From the NCBI RefSeq assembly GCF_003627795.1, contig NZ_CP032684.1:1651001-1715000 (forward strand): DNA of 64,000 bases, in the 5' to 3' direction. Under the pieces are notes generated by a model. That model was not told where the DNA came from, did not search any database, and saw nothing but the letters and a program-made list of their open reading frames with translations. Position 1 is the first letter of the stretch, and each line of letters begins with the position of its first letter. Positions 19,891 to 29,135 of this stretch are shown here, piece after piece. The DNA comes from Rhizobium sp. CCGE531. GTDB taxonomy: Bacteria > Pseudomonadota > Alphaproteobacteria > Rhizobiales > Rhizobiaceae. The translations under genes were made by a program, and so were the position numbers.

Positions 19891-20352
19891 TCACAGGCCG
19901 ACATTCGGCCGCTCGATGATTTCGCGCAGCGCAAAGCTGGAATTGATCTTCACGACATGTGGCAGCGCGGAGAGCCAGTCGCGGTGGATGCGCTCGTAGT
20001 CTTCGAGATCCCGCGCGGCAACGCGCACTATGTAATCGTATTCCCCAGACATGAGATAGCAGGCAAGCACGTTCGGACAGCGCTTCACCGCCGTTTCGAA
20101 TTCCGACAGCGTCTTGGCGAACTGGCCGGATAGGGAGATGTGCACGAAGGCGATCATCTTATAATCAAGCGCCTTTTGCGACAGATGCGCATGATAGCCG
20201 TCGATGACGCCGCTCTTTTCGAGGATATCGAGCCGGCGGGAGCAGGCCGAGGGCGAGAGGCCGACCTTTTCGGCCAGTTCCGCATTGGTGATCCGCGCGT
20301 TCTGCTGCAGCATCCGCAGAATCGAATGATCTATGGCGTCGAGGTCTGACAT
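19891..20352 (-). CDS. aldR: Lrp/AsnC-family regulator, probable AldR
   Basis: A 153-aa Lrp-type regulator. The N-terminal HTH is LDAIDHSILRMLQQNARITNAELAEKVGLSPSACSRRLDILEKSGVI, and the C-terminal RAM/ACT-like domain (KMIAFVHISLSGQ... VLACYLMSGEYDYIVRV) would bind amino acids and mediate oligomerisation. It is divergent from alanine dehydrogenase. In Rhizobium leguminosarum an Lrp-type regulator in this position, AldR, activates the alanine dehydrogenase gene, so I use that name by context. The ATG at 20352 gives the usual Lrp length. Confidence 0.88.
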   Translation of the reverse strand: MSDLDAIDHSILRMLQQNARITNAELAEKVGLSPSACSRRLDILEKSGVIDGYHAHLSQKALDYKMIAFVHISLSGQFAKTLSEFETAVKRCPNVLACYLMSGEYDYIVRVAARDLEDYERIHRDWLSALPHVVKINSSFALREIIERPNVGL

Positions 20353-20504
20353 TCGAAGAACTTTCGAAAAAACTCCTGTTTGCGCAATAAACCACGAAAA
20401 ATGACCGCAACGCAAATCGTCTTTGCAAGGACATTGCGGGGCGGAGGTGGTCTGATTTCCATTGGAGAAAATGCGAGCCGCACAAGCATTCGAGGAGGAA
20501 TGAA

Positions 20505-21623
20505 ATGCGCGTTGGTTGCCCCAAGGAAATCAAGAACCACGAATATCGCGTCGGCCTAACGCCGGCGTCGGTTCGTGAATATGTCGCCCATGGTCATGAA
20601 GTCTGGGTCGAAACGAAAGCCGGTGCCGGTATCGGCGCGGACGATCATTCCTACGCTGCCGCCGGCGCCAAGATCGCCGCAAGCGCCAAGGACATTTTCG
20701 AGAAGTGCGACATGATCGTCAAGGTCAAGGAGCCGCAACCCTCGGAATGGGCGCAGCTCCGCGAGGGCCAGCTTCTCTACACCTATCTGCATCTTGCGCC
20801 CGATCCGGAACAGACCAAGGGCCTGCTTGCTTCAGGCGTCACAGCCGTCGCCTACGAGACCGTGACCGACGAGCGCGGCGGCCTGCCGCTGCTGGCGCCG
20901 ATGTCCGAGGTCGCCGGCCGCCTGTCGATCCAGGCGGGCGCGACGGCCCTCCAGAAGGCCAATGGCGGCCTCGGGATCCTGCTCGGCGGCGTTCCCGGCG
21001 TACTGCCGGCCAAGGTGGCGATCATCGGCGGCGGTGTCGTCGGCCTGCATGCCGCCAAGATGGCGGCAGGGCTCGGCGCCGATGTCAGCATTCTCGATCG
21101 CTCGCTGCCGCGCCTGCGCCAGCTCGACGATATCTTCAATGGCCGCGTCCACACCCGCTATTCCAGCATTCAGGCGCTGGAGGAAGAGGTCTTCTCCGCC
21201 GATCTCGTCATCGGTGCCGTGCTGATCCCCGGTGCCGCCGCGCCGAAGCTGGTGACGCGCGAAATGCTGTCAGGCATGAAGAACGGCTCGGTCATCGTCG
21301 ATGTCGCCATCGACCAGGGCGGCTGCTTCGAGACCTCGCATGCGACGACGCATTCCGATCCGACCTATGTGGTCGAAGGCGTCGTGCATTATTGCGTCGC
21401 CAACATGCCGGGTGCGGTTCCCGTCACCTCGGCCCATGCCCTCAACAATGCCACGATTTATCACGGCCTCGCGCTCGCCGATCGCGGCCTGCGTGCCATC
21501 GCGGAAGACAAGCACCTCCGCAATGGCCTCAATGTCCACAAGGGCCGCATCACCAACCGGCCGGTGGCCGAGGCGCTGGGCTACGAGCCCGTTGCGCCCG
21601 AAAGCATATTGAACGTCGCATAA
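20505..21623 (+). CDS. ald: Alanine dehydrogenase
   Basis: NAD-dependent enzyme that interconverts L-alanine and pyruvate plus ammonia. In rhizobia it contributes to alanine production by bacteroids. It is 372 aa, the normal length. It begins [20 protein letters not shown]. The catalytic region contains [11 protein letters not shown] and YTYLHLAPD (Lys and His), and the NAD fold is [22 protein letters not shown], with [10 protein letters not shown] near the end. GAGGAGG lies just before the ATG. It is divergent from the aldR-like gene. A 16-pair hairpin follows the stop. Confidence 0.97.
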   Translation: MRVGCPKEIKNHEYRVGLTPASVREYVAHGHEVWVETKAGAGIGADDHSYAAAGAKIAASAKDIFEKCDMIVKVKEPQPSEWAQLREGQLLYTYLHLAPDPEQTKGLLASGVTAVAYETVTDERGGLPLLAPMSEVAGRLSIQAGATALQKANGGLGILLGGVPGVLPAKVAIIGGGVVGLHAAKMAAGLGADVSILDRSLPRLRQLDDIFNGRVHTRYSSIQALEEEVFSADLVIGAVLIPGAAAPKLVTREMLSGMKNGSVIVDVAIDQGGCFETSHATTHSDPTYVVEGVVHYCVANMPGAVPVTSAHALNNATIYHGLALADRGLRAIAEDKHLRNGLNVHKGRITNRPVAEALGYEPVAPESILNVA

Positions 21624-21629
21624 TCCGCA

Positions 21630-22139
21630 TCAAATGGAGGCGCCGGCGTAGGCATATGCCGGCGCCTCCATTTTATCGATGCGGCATTGATAGCAGTTGT
21701 TGCGCGCCGAGCGGACGTGGACATAGGCGATGTCGGGACGTTCGAGCAGGGAGGCCGCATAGACGGCAATGTCATCGGTCGGCGTTACCGCACCGGTTCC
21801 GTAGACGATGCGATCGTTCTTCCCATAGCCGCGCACGATGAAATCCTTGCTGGTTGTCAGCACGGGCGGCAGGATCTCTTCAGCCTCGTAGCGCTGGCAC
21901 GGCGTCTTGTGCAGGAAGATAGGACCCGTCTCCGCATAGGGCTGCAATTCCGGAAAGGGCCGATAGGCAAACACGAACAGCTCTTCGCCGGCATCGATAT
22001 TGCGCAGGCAGTGGCGGCAGGGATGGCCCGGACCATCGGAGATCATGGTCTCCGGCCGGTGACCATAAGCATCGGCGCCGCCGTTCCACAGAGCTTCGGC
22101 GTCGGAGGTGGGCATGGCTGCAAAGGCAATGGAGGGCAT
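21630..22139 (-). CDS. DUF1203 domain protein
   Basis: A 169-aa conserved protein of unknown function. It carries the DUF1203 pattern: PGHPCRHCLRNIDAGEELFVFAYRPF, then GPIFLHKTPCQRYE, and a later RSARNNCYQC. The cysteines and histidines suggest metal binding, but this is inference. The ATG at 22139 has AAAGGAG seven bases upstream. The last 13 codons lie in the ald terminator hairpin. The gene seems monocistronic and converges on ald. Confidence 0.85.
   Translation of the reverse strand: MPSIAFAAMPTSDAEALWNGGADAYGHRPETMISDGPGHPCRHCLRNIDAGEELFVFAYRPFPELQPYAETGPIFLHKTPCQRYEAEEILPPVLTTSKDFIVRGYGKNDRIVYGTGAVTPTDDIAVYAASLLERPDIAYVHVRSARNNCYQCRIDKMEAPAYAYAGASI
21632..21673. terminator. Long terminator hairpin of ald, overlapping the convergent gene
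   Basis: A perfect 16-pair stem (AAATGGAGGCGCCGGC with GCCGGCGCCTCCATTT) closes a ten-base loop. It begins eight bases after the ald stop and ends in T residues. It lies entirely within the last codons of the convergent DUF1203 gene, so these bases both encode a C-terminus and form the terminator. Confidence 0.8.
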
Positions 22140-22219
22140 GGCAAAGCTCCTTTCGAGATCTGCCATGTGATGCTCCGGAACGAGGCGCGAAACCACCCGA
22201 TTCCTGCCACGTCGAAGTG

Positions 22220-22777
22220 TCAGCTTTTCTTCGCGAGCTCCAGCAATTCCTTGTCGCTCAAGGGCCGGACGATGCCTTCACCGGTCGAGATCGGCGAGAA
22301 GCCGAACATCTGGTAGAGCTGCAATGCCCGCGGATGATCGAGATTGTTCGTCGTCGTCACGATCCGTTGCGGGTTCAGCGTCCATATGGCGTAGAGCGAC
22401 TGGAGCAGGAACCATTTGCCGATGCCGAGGCCGAGCGCATTTTCAATGAGGCCGAAATGGCTGAGCTCGATCGTCTCCTCGTCCTGCCGGAAATATTCGA
22501 AGAATCCCCCCGGAGCGCCGTTGACGTAGAGTACGCTGATATCGTTGCGCTGGTCATGAAGGACAGCGGCCAGTTCTTCATCCGAGAGACGAATCCGGTC
22601 CACCCAGTGCCAGCGGGCCCCAACCTGGCGATAGAGATAGCGATAGAAGGGCAGCGGAATATCAGGCGAACGCATGATCGCCGTCTGGATGTTGACCGGC
22701 ACCGGCAGGCTTGACTTGGGCGGTGCGGTCATTTCCAGTCGGGTGATATGAACCTTGATGGACGAGGGTGTCTTCAC
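22220..22777 (-). CDS. GNAT-family N-acetyltransferase
   Basis: A 185-aa acetyltransferase. The GNAT core is visible as YVNGAPGGFFEYFRQDEETIELSHFGLIENALGLGIGKWFLLQSL (motif A with a G-L-G-I-G-K turn) and NNLDHPRALQLYQMFGF (motif B). I chose the GTG at 22777, eleven bases after the sseA stop, since this fits translational coupling. An ATG further in, giving MTAPPKSS, is an alternative. It is the last gene of the cysK-alaX-sseA-GNAT unit. The acetyl acceptor is unknown. Confidence 0.85.
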   Translation of the reverse strand: MKTPSSIKVHITRLEMTAPPKSSLPVPVNIQTAIMRSPDIPLPFYRYLYRQVGARWHWVDRIRLSDEELAAVLHDQRNDISVLYVNGAPGGFFEYFRQDEETIELSHFGLIENALGLGIGKWFLLQSLYAIWTLNPQRIVTTTNNLDHPRALQLYQMFGFSPISTGEGIVRPLSDKELLELAKKS

Positions 22778-22788
22778 GGACGGGGCGC

Positions 22789-23646
22789 TCAATCTTGACC
22801 GGTGACGATGGGCGTATCTGCCCGGCTGCCCCATTCCGACCAGGAGCCGTCATAGAGCTTGTTGCTGTCATGGCCGAGGGATTCGAGCGCCAGCGTGATG
22901 ATCGCCGCTGTAATGCCGGATCCGCAGGTCGTCACCACAGGCTTGTCGAGATCGATGCCGGCCTTCTCGATCGTTTCGCGCAGCTCCGGCAGGGACTTGA
23001 ATTTGCCGTTCGTGGCAAAGACGCCCGAGGGCAGGCTTCTCGCTCCCGACATATGGCCCGAGCGCATGCCTTCGCGCGGCTCAGGCTCCGTCGCCGCGAA
23101 ACGACCGGCGCTGCGGGCGTCGGCGATCTGCAGGGAACTGCTGTCGACGATACCGCGCATCTCGTCGAGCGAAACGACGCGGCTGCCGTTGAACTTGGGC
23201 TTGAACGTCGCGGGCGCGAAGGCAGGCGGCGCCGTCTCCAGTGGCCGCCCTTCGGCCTTCCAGCCATCCAGGCCGCCATCGAGCACGAAGACGTTCGGCG
23301 CACCCATGACGATGTGGAAAAGCCACCAGACGCGCGGCGAGGCGAACAGACCGGGACCGTCATAGATGACGATGCGATCGCTCTCGCTGATGCCGAGCTT
23401 GCCGACTTCGGCCGCGAAGAATTCGGGCGAGGGCACCATATGCGGCAGGTTGGTCGAATGATCAGCTATCTTGTCCTGATCGAAGCGGGCGGCGCCTGGA
23501 ATATGGCCGCTGGCATATTCCGCATCGGCATTGCGCTTCTGCGCCGGCAGATAGAAGGATGCGTCGAGGATGCGCAGGTCCTTGGCGCCCAACTCGCCTT
23601 GCAGCCAGTCGGCGGATACGACGAAACGGCTCTTGTCCGCTGCCAT
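22789..23646 (-). CDS. sseA: 3-mercaptopyruvate sulfurtransferase
   Basis: A tandem rhodanese-domain enzyme of 285 aa that moves sulfur from 3-mercaptopyruvate to a thiophilic acceptor. The active-site loop VTTCGSGITAA near residue 240 matches CG(S/T)G-type mercaptopyruvate sulfurtransferases rather than thiosulfate sulfurtransferases. The inactive N-terminal domain shows ILDASFYLP and SGHIPGAARFD. GGGAGAG precedes the ATG. It lies in a minus-strand operon after cysK and alaX, which fits cysteine and sulfur metabolism. Confidence 0.95.
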   Translation of the reverse strand: MAADKSRFVVSADWLQGELGAKDLRILDASFYLPAQKRNADAEYASGHIPGAARFDQDKIADHSTNLPHMVPSPEFFAAEVGKLGISESDRIVIYDGPGLFASPRVWWLFHIVMGAPNVFVLDGGLDGWKAEGRPLETAPPAFAPATFKPKFNGSRVVSLDEMRGIVDSSSLQIADARSAGRFAATEPEPREGMRSGHMSGARSLPSGVFATNGKFKSLPELRETIEKAGIDLDKPVVTTCGSGITAAIITLALESLGHDSNKLYDGSWSEWGSRADTPIVTGQD

Positions 23647-23712
23647 GATGATCTCTCCCTGCTATGGTCTATTGGTTTTGATATCGGGATATGGATATAG
23701 GCGCTTGCCGGG

Positions 23713-24450
23713 TCAATTCTCGTCGGTCGCAGTGCCGAAGCGAATGCGGAAACGGCGGTTTTCCTTGCCCTTCTTCTCGATCTTGGCGATGTGGATCGCG
23801 CCGACCTCCTGCGTCTCGGACACATGCGTGCCGCCGCAGGGCTGGCTGTCGATGGCCGAATCCTCGCCGATGCAGACGACGCTGACCCTGCCGAGACCCA
23901 TCGGCGGGCGCACATTCTTGGACTTGACGATGCCGGGATTGGCGATCAGTTCCTCGTCCGTGATCCAGCGGACGAAAACGGGATGGTTCTCGTTGACGAG
24001 CGCCATCATCCTCGCCGTCACCTCGTCCTTGTCGATCGTCTCGCTCATGTCGAAATCGACCCGGCTTTCATCCTCGCCGACGGCCGCGCCCGTAATCGGA
24101 TATTGGCAGACCACGGAAAGCAGATGGCAAGCCGTATGCATGCGCATCAGCTTGTAGCGGCGCACCCAGTCGACGTGTAGCACCAGCTTCTCGCCGACGA
24201 GTGGCAAGGGCTGATCTTCGAGCGGCACATGGATGATGATGTCCTTGATCGGCCCATGCTTCGTCTGGCCGAGCATGATCCTGGAGCCGTCGCCCCGCTC
24301 CAGGAAGCCCGTATCGCCCGGCTGGCCGCCCGATGTGGCATAGAAGCAGGTCTGATCGAGCTCGATGCCCCCGTCTTCGTGGATTGCGGTTACGACTGCT
24401 TCGGCGGTCGAGAGATAGAAATCGTCACGATAGAGGGCATTGACGGTCAT
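23713..24450 (-). CDS. alaX: Alanyl-tRNA editing protein AlaX-like
   Basis: A 245-aa free-standing homologue of the alanyl-tRNA synthetase editing domain, which removes serine or glycine wrongly attached to tRNA-Ala. Zinc/active-site motifs are visible: MHTACHLL (HxxxH) near residue 105 and QPCGGTHV (CxxxH) near residue 205. It begins with the second-additional-domain-like stretch FYLSTAEAVVTAI...FYATSGGQPGDTG. It starts four bases after the cysK stop, so the two are almost certainly translated from one mRNA. Pairing a tRNA proofreader with cysteine synthase is a notable context. Confidence 0.92.
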   Translation of the reverse strand: MTVNALYRDDFYLSTAEAVVTAIHEDGGIELDQTCFYATSGGQPGDTGFLERGDGSRIMLGQTKHGPIKDIIIHVPLEDQPLPLVGEKLVLHVDWVRRYKLMRMHTACHLLSVVCQYPITGAAVGEDESRVDFDMSETIDKDEVTARMMALVNENHPVFVRWITDEELIANPGIVKSKNVRPPMGLGRVSVVCIGEDSAIDSQPCGGTHVSETQEVGAIHIAKIEKKGKENRRFRIRFGTATDEN

Positions 24451-24454
24451 AAGA

Positions 24455-25495
24455 TCACGCTGTTGTTTCGTATGGGACGGCGATTTCAGTCCGCTTTTCC
24501 AAATAGCCCGGCAGCGGCAAGCCCTTCGACTTCAGGAAATCGGGATTGAAGAGCTTGGACTGGTAGCGATTGCCGTAATCGCACAGGATGGTCACGATCG
24601 TATGTCCGGGACCGAGATCCCTCGCGAGGCGAACGGCGCCGGCAATATTGATGGCGGTCGAGCCGCCGAGGCACAGGCCCTCGTGTTCGACCAGATCGAA
24701 GACATGAGGAAGCGCTTCCGCGTCCGTGATCTGATAGGAGAAATCGGGCGTAAAGCCTTCCAGATTTGCCGTGACGCGACCCTGGCCGATGCCTTCGGTG
24801 ATCGAGGAGCCGGAGGATTTCAGTTCGCCATTCTTGTAGAATTCATAGAGGGCGGCGCCTTCCGGATCGGCAATGCCGATCTTGATGTCCTTGTTGAAGG
24901 CATGCAGGCCCATGGTGACGCCCGCCAGCGTGCCGCCGGAGCCGACGGAGCAAATGAAGCCGTCGATCTTCCCGTTGGTGTCGGCCCAGATTTCCTTGGC
25001 GGTCGTCTCGATATGGGCCTGACGGTTGGCGACGTTGTCGAACTGGTTTGCCCAGATCGCGCCGTTCGGCTCCGTCTTCGCCAGTTGCTCGGCAAGCCGA
25101 CCCGAAACCTTCACGTAGTTGTTCGGGTTCTTGTAGGGAACGGCGGGAACCTCGACCAGTTCGGCGCCGAGCAGCTTCAGCGCGTCCTTCTTTTCCTGGC
25201 TCTGTGTCTCAGGAATGACGATGACGGTGCGGTAGCCGAGCGCCTTGGCGACCAGCGTCAGGCCGATGCCGGTATTCCCGGCCGTGCCCTCGACGATGAC
25301 GCCGCCAGGCCTCAGCAGCCCCTTCTTCTCGGCATCGCGGATGATGTAGAGCGCGGCGCGATCCTTCACCGATTGGCCGGGATTGAGGAATTCGGCCTTG
25401 CCGAGAATGATCGAGCCCGTCGCCTCGGAGGCGCCCTTGAGCTTGATCAGCGGCGTATTGCCAATTGCTTCGAGGACGGACGGATGGACGGTCAT
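24455..25495 (-). CDS. cysK: Cysteine synthase A (O-acetylserine sulfhydrylase)
   Basis: PLP enzyme of the cysteine synthase family, 346 aa, making cysteine from O-acetylserine and sulfide. The PLP lysine is in GQSVKDRAALYII (about residue 44), the substrate loop is EGTAGNTGIGL, and the phosphate-binding glycine loop is SVGSGGTLAGVT. It is somewhat longer than the 310-320 aa typical CysK, as is common for this rhizobial type. AGAAGG lies nine bases before the ATG. First gene of the cysK-alaX-sseA-GNAT operon. Confidence 0.94.
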   Translation of the reverse strand: MTVHPSVLEAIGNTPLIKLKGASEATGSIILGKAEFLNPGQSVKDRAALYIIRDAEKKGLLRPGGVIVEGTAGNTGIGLTLVAKALGYRTVIVIPETQSQEKKDALKLLGAELVEVPAVPYKNPNNYVKVSGRLAEQLAKTEPNGAIWANQFDNVANRQAHIETTAKEIWADTNGKIDGFICSVGSGGTLAGVTMGLHAFNKDIKIGIADPEGAALYEFYKNGELKSSGSSITEGIGQGRVTANLEGFTPDFSYQITDAEALPHVFDLVEHEGLCLGGSTAINIAGAVRLARDLGPGHTIVTILCDYGNRYQSKLFNPDFLKSKGLPLPGYLEKRTEIAVPYETTA

Positions 25496-25789
25496 TGGAA
25501 TCTGCCTTCTGTTCGCAACTACTGTAAGAACGGTCTTTTCCCTTCACAAGGCGGCATAGGCAAGAAATTCTGTTCCTCGCTATTTGTTCGCGCCGCAAAA
25601 TTCGACTTGGCAGCCTTCGTTGGCCGAAGTCCGCCGCGTGACGGGCCAGTCTCCATTTGGTGACATTGTTTTCCTCGTTGGGCCGCTAAACAGGCCGAAA
25701 GCGGCCACAATGATACGCTATTTCTAAAATGCCACGGACGGCCGCGGTAAAGCGTTTGATTAGGCGGCCGCCAGCCAAGGAGAAGAGCC

Positions 25790-26620
25790 ATGAGCCCGTT
25801 CATCGCACGTCCTGAACACGGCGTCGCCTGGATTACCGGCGCGAGTTCCGGTATCGGCCGCGCGCTTGCGCTGAAGCTGGCGGAAGAAGGCTATAAGGTG
25901 GCCGTGACTGCCCGCAGCCACGACAAGCTTCTGGCCTTGCAGGCGGAGGCAAGCGCGCTTGCAGGCAGCATCGTCGTGCTCGACGGCGATGTGACCGATG
26001 CCGAGGATATGGAACACACCGTTGCGGCAATCGAATATCAGCACGGCCCAGTCGCCTTGGCGGTTCTGAACGCCGGCATCTATCTGCCAGCGCGTGGCGA
26101 AGACCTCAATCACGAGGCGTTCGAGCGCAGTTTCGCCGTCAATCTTCATGGCGTCGTCAACTGCCTCGTTCCGGCGGTCCGGCATATGCGCGCAAGGGGA
26201 TACGGCCAGGTTGCCCTCGTGTCTTCCGTCGCCGGCTACGGCGGCCTGCCCGGTGGCGCTGCTTATGGAGCCAGCAAGGCCGCGCTCATCAACATGGCCG
26301 AAAGCTTGAATTTCGAGCTCGATCGCATGGGTATCCGTATCCAGCTCGTTACCCCCGGCTATGTCGAGACGCCGTTGACGGCAAAGAACAAGTTCGAAAT
26401 GCCCGATATAGTATCGGCGCAGCAGGCAGCCGATGCGATATCAGCCGGATTGAAATCGTCGGCCTTCGACATCTGCTTCCCGAAGGGCCTGGTCTTCCGG
26501 GCAAAGCTTTTGAAGTTCTTGCCCTATGGCCTCTATTTCCGGGTGCTGAGATATTTTCTCGGCGTCGGCCATAAGGGGCGGTCCGTTGGCCCGCATGTCA
26601 CCCCGCATCCGGCGGAATAG
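25790..26620 (+). CDS. SDR-family oxidoreductase
   Basis: A 276-aa short-chain dehydrogenase with TGASSGIG at residues 16-23, LNAGIY, a catalytic serine in ALVSSVAGYGG, and YGASK. The C-terminal 60 residues are hydrophobic and basic (FRAKLLKFLPYGLYFRVLRYFLG), suggesting membrane association, as in SDRs that act on lipids or sugars. AAGGAG lies seven bases before the ATG. It has no obvious operon partner. Substrate unknown. Confidence 0.92.
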   Translation: MSPFIARPEHGVAWITGASSGIGRALALKLAEEGYKVAVTARSHDKLLALQAEASALAGSIVVLDGDVTDAEDMEHTVAAIEYQHGPVALAVLNAGIYLPARGEDLNHEAFERSFAVNLHGVVNCLVPAVRHMRARGYGQVALVSSVAGYGGLPGGAAYGASKAALINMAESLNFELDRMGIRIQLVTPGYVETPLTAKNKFEMPDIVSAQQAADAISAGLKSSAFDICFPKGLVFRAKLLKFLPYGLYFRVLRYFLGVGHKGRSVGPHVTPHPAE

Positions 26621-26941
26621 CGTCTATCCATCCTTTTTCAGGGATGCGTGGGCATCGAGCGCATGCAGCCGTGCCGCGGCGTGATCGACGGTCGGCCAGT
26701 TTTTTCCAGCCACTTCCCTTGTTTCTTCAAACGATTTGTCGCCGCCGGAACCAGTATACGATGTCTGTCGCAAAATGGTTCCACCAATGCGCGTTTCATC
26801 GCGAAATGGCACTCGCAACTCTCGTGAGGAAATCTGGATGCGGTTTGTGATATAAGGGATGCTTGTCACTGTTCTGTAATGCAAATTCGCTAGCAGTCCA
26901 CCCGATTGGCGGCCCAGAATTGACAGGCGGGGAAGATTAAC
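26621..26941. other. ugpC upstream region
   Basis: About 320 bases without a supported gene. It becomes AT-richer from about 26740 and contains the candidate Pho box at 26863-26880. It is best read as the ugpC promoter region. Confidence 0.5.
26863..26880 (+). promoter_or_regulatory. Candidate Pho box upstream of ugpC
   Basis: TTGTCAC-TGTT-CTGTAAT contains two 7-mers spaced by four bases. They resemble the PhoB direct repeat (CTGTCAC 6 of 7; CTGTCAT 6 of 7), although the spacer is not AT-only. It lies 62 bases before the ugpC ATG. Confidence 0.5.
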
Positions 26942-28054
26942 ATGGCGGAAATCCGGATCGAACAAGTTCGCAAGGCCTATGGACGCAATCAGGTCGTCCA
27001 TGGCGTCGACCTGAATTTCCGCTCGGGCGAGTTCGTCGTCATCCTCGGGCCTTCCGGCTGCGGCAAGTCCACGCTGCTGCGGATGATCGCCGGCCTTGAG
27101 GATATTTCGTCGGGCGAGATCGTCATCGACGGCAAGGTGGTCAATCAGCTCGAGCCGCGCGAGCGCGGCTGCGCCATGGTTTTCCAGAATTATGCCCTCT
27201 ATCCGCACATGGATGTCGCCGCTAACATGGGCTACGCGCTGAAGGTTGCCGGCGTGCCGCGCGCCGAGCGCGATCGCCGCATCAAGGAAACCGCCAAGAT
27301 CGTCGGCCTTGAAGATTTCCTCGCCCGCAAGCCGGCCGAGCTTTCCGGTGGTCAGCGCCAGCGCGTCGCCATGGGCCGCGCCATCATCCGCGAGCCGAAG
27401 GTCTTCCTTTTCGACGAGCCGCTTTCCAACTTGGATGCCAAGTTGCGCGTTCAGATGCGCGTCGAAATCCGCCGCCTGCACAAGCGCCTTTCGGCGACGT
27501 CGGTCTTCGTGACGCACGACCAGGTCGAGGCCATGACGCTCGCCGACAAGCTCGTCGTCATGTACAAGGGCAATGTCGAGCAGGTCGGCACGCCGCTCGA
27601 GGTCTACAATACGCCGCGCACCCGCTTCGTCGGCTCCTTCATCGGCTCGCCGGCCATGAACTTTCTGGAAGGCACCTTCGCGGCCAATGGCGAACAGTTT
27701 ATCTTCGACGGCATTCCGATCGCCATCGACGCCAATATCGGCAAGCGCCACGCCGGCCAGCCGGTCGCTCTCGGCGTCCGTCCCGAGCATGCGCGTCTCG
27801 TCCCCGCAGGCACACCGGGCGCTATCCCGGCAACGGTCGATTTTGTCGAAGAGCTGGGCGCCGGCCGCGTCATCCATTGCGATATCAACGGCTCGAGCTT
27901 TGCCGTCGCGGTTGCCGATCACACGACCGGTCAGACCGGCCAGTCGGTCGCGTTGGAGCTGCCGCAGCAGCACACCCATCTCTTCGCCCAGGATACCGGC
28001 CTGCGGCTCGACGCCGTCGCCTCCGTCACGCCGCTCAAGGTTCTGGCAAGCTGA
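26942..28054 (+). CDS. ugpC: Glycerol-3-phosphate ABC transporter, ATP-binding protein
   Basis: ATPase subunit of the Ugp importer for sn-glycerol-3-phosphate and glycerophosphodiesters. It is 370 aa. Walker A is GPSGCGKST, the signature is [15 protein letters not shown], Walker B is [13 protein letters not shown], the Q-loop is in [11 protein letters not shown], and the switch histidine is in VTHDQVEAM. The C-terminal 120 residues are the TOBE-type regulatory domain ([10 protein letters not shown]). GGGGAAG precedes the ATG. The gene lies alone on the plus strand, facing ugpBAE, so the usual ugpBAEC operon is split here. Assignment to Ugp rather than another MalK-like ATPase rests on this context. 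Confidence 0.9.
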   Translation: MAEIRIEQVRKAYGRNQVVHGVDLNFRSGEFVVILGPSGCGKSTLLRMIAGLEDISSGEIVIDGKVVNQLEPRERGCAMVFQNYALYPHMDVAANMGYALKVAGVPRAERDRRIKETAKIVGLEDFLARKPAELSGGQRQRVAMGRAIIREPKVFLFDEPLSNLDAKLRVQMRVEIRRLHKRLSATSVFVTHDQVEAMTLADKLVVMYKGNVEQVGTPLEVYNTPRTRFVGSFIGSPAMNFLEGTFAANGEQFIFDGIPIAIDANIGKRHAGQPVALGVRPEHARLVPAGTPGAIPATVDFVEELGAGRVIHCDINGSSFAVAVADHTTGQTGQSVALELPQQHTHLFAQDTGLRLDAVASVTPLKVLAS

Positions 28055-28082
28055 TTTCAAACATGACTTTTCAGTAGGTGCG

Positions 28083-28114
28083 CCCGGAAGTCTTTCCCGA
28101 CTTCCGGGTTTTTT
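28083..28114 (+). terminator. Rho-independent terminator of ugpC
   Basis: CCCGGAAGTC and GACTTCCGGG form a perfect ten-pair stem with a six-base loop, followed by TTTTTT. It starts 28 bases after the ugpC stop. Confidence 0.9.
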
Positions 28115-28137
28115 GTTTGTGCTGTCATAAGAGGTCT

Positions 28138-28201
28138 CCCTCTTCCCGCGAGCGGGGAGAGGGGTTTGGCTCGCTACGGCCGCACCCCAAGCAGGGTGCG
28201 G
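28138..28201. repeat. Double GC-rich palindrome (REP-like)
   Basis: A 12-pair palindrome (CCCTCTTCCCGC/GCGGGGAGAGGG, one wobble) at 28138-28163 resembles the one at 16379-16401. It is followed by a second hairpin, CCGCACCC/GGGTGCGG, at 28180-28201. The pair sits between convergent ugpC and ugpE and looks like a dispersed extragenic palindromic unit. It may end ugpBAE transcripts. Confidence 0.6.
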
Positions 28202-28213
28202 TAGACAAAGAGA

Positions 28214-29128
28214 TTACTTCTCGGTCGAGATGAGGCCGCGAACGAACCAGCGCTGCATCAGAACGACGACGGCAAGCGGCGGCAGCATGACGATCAGCGT
28301 GCCGGCCATGGCGATATGCCATTCCGGAAGGCCGCCGACGTTTGGGATGAGCGACTTGAGCTCGTGCACAGCCGTCACATGCGCGGGATCGGTGGTCACC
28401 AGCAGCGGCCACAGATACTGGTTCCAGGCCCAGAGGAACATGATGGTGCCGAGTGCGGCCATGTTGGTGCGCGACAGCGGCAGCAGGATGTCGATGAAGA
28501 AGCGCAGCGCTCCGGCGCCGTCCATGCGCGCGGCCTCGGTCAGCTCCTCCGGTATCGTCAGGAAGAACTGGCGATAGAGGAAGGTGCCCGTCGCCGTCGC
28601 GACCAATGGCAGGATCAGGCCGATCGAGGAGTTGAGCAGCCCGAGGTTCAGTGCGACCTCAATGCCTGTAACCTTCTGGATGAGCCAGCTGATGCCGGTT
28701 ATGTCGAGGATACCCTGATAGGGCGACAGGACATTGGCGGCAACTGCGTAAGTCGGCACGATACGCACTTCAAGCGGCAGCATCAGCGTTATGAAGATCA
28801 GCCAGAAAATGAAATGGCGGCCGGGGTAACGGAAATAGACGAGTGAAAAGGCGGTAATCGCCGAAATGATCACCTTGCCCGCCGCAACACCGGTGGCGAA
28901 GATCAGACTGTTCAGCAGCTTGGGGCCGAGATTGGCGGTCGTCCAGGCTGTCTTCATGTTGACCCAGAAATCCGAGCCGGGGATCAGCGACATCGGCACT
29001 TTGTTGACGTCGGCGATGTTGTGGGATGCGGCTATGGCGACGATGGCTATCGGTCCCACTGCCACCAAGAAGCCGAGGAACAGGATCAGATGGGTGAAGA
29101 AATTGAGAATGGGTGTGCGCTCGATCAT
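28214..29128 (-). CDS. ugpE: Glycerol-3-phosphate ABC transporter permease UgpE
   Basis: Inner-membrane permease subunit with about six transmembrane segments, 304 aa. The coupling loop that contacts the ATPase is EELTEAARMDGAGALRFFIDILLP, the EAA motif of MalG-type permeases. The ATG at 29128 lies seven bases after the ugpA stop and has GAGG just upstream. The longer frame to 29152 would overlap ugpA. Last gene of ugpB-ugpA-ugpE. Confidence 0.93.
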   Translation of the reverse strand: MIERTPILNFFTHLILFLGFLVAVGPIAIVAIAASHNIADVNKVPMSLIPGSDFWVNMKTAWTTANLGPKLLNSLIFATGVAAGKVIISAITAFSLVYFRYPGRHFIFWLIFITLMLPLEVRIVPTYAVAANVLSPYQGILDITGISWLIQKVTGIEVALNLGLLNSSIGLILPLVATATGTFLYRQFFLTIPEELTEAARMDGAGALRFFIDILLPLSRTNMAALGTIMFLWAWNQYLWPLLVTTDPAHVTAVHELKSLIPNVGGLPEWHIAMAGTLIVMLPPLAVVVLMQRWFVRGLISTEK

Positions 29129-29135
29129 GTCAGCC

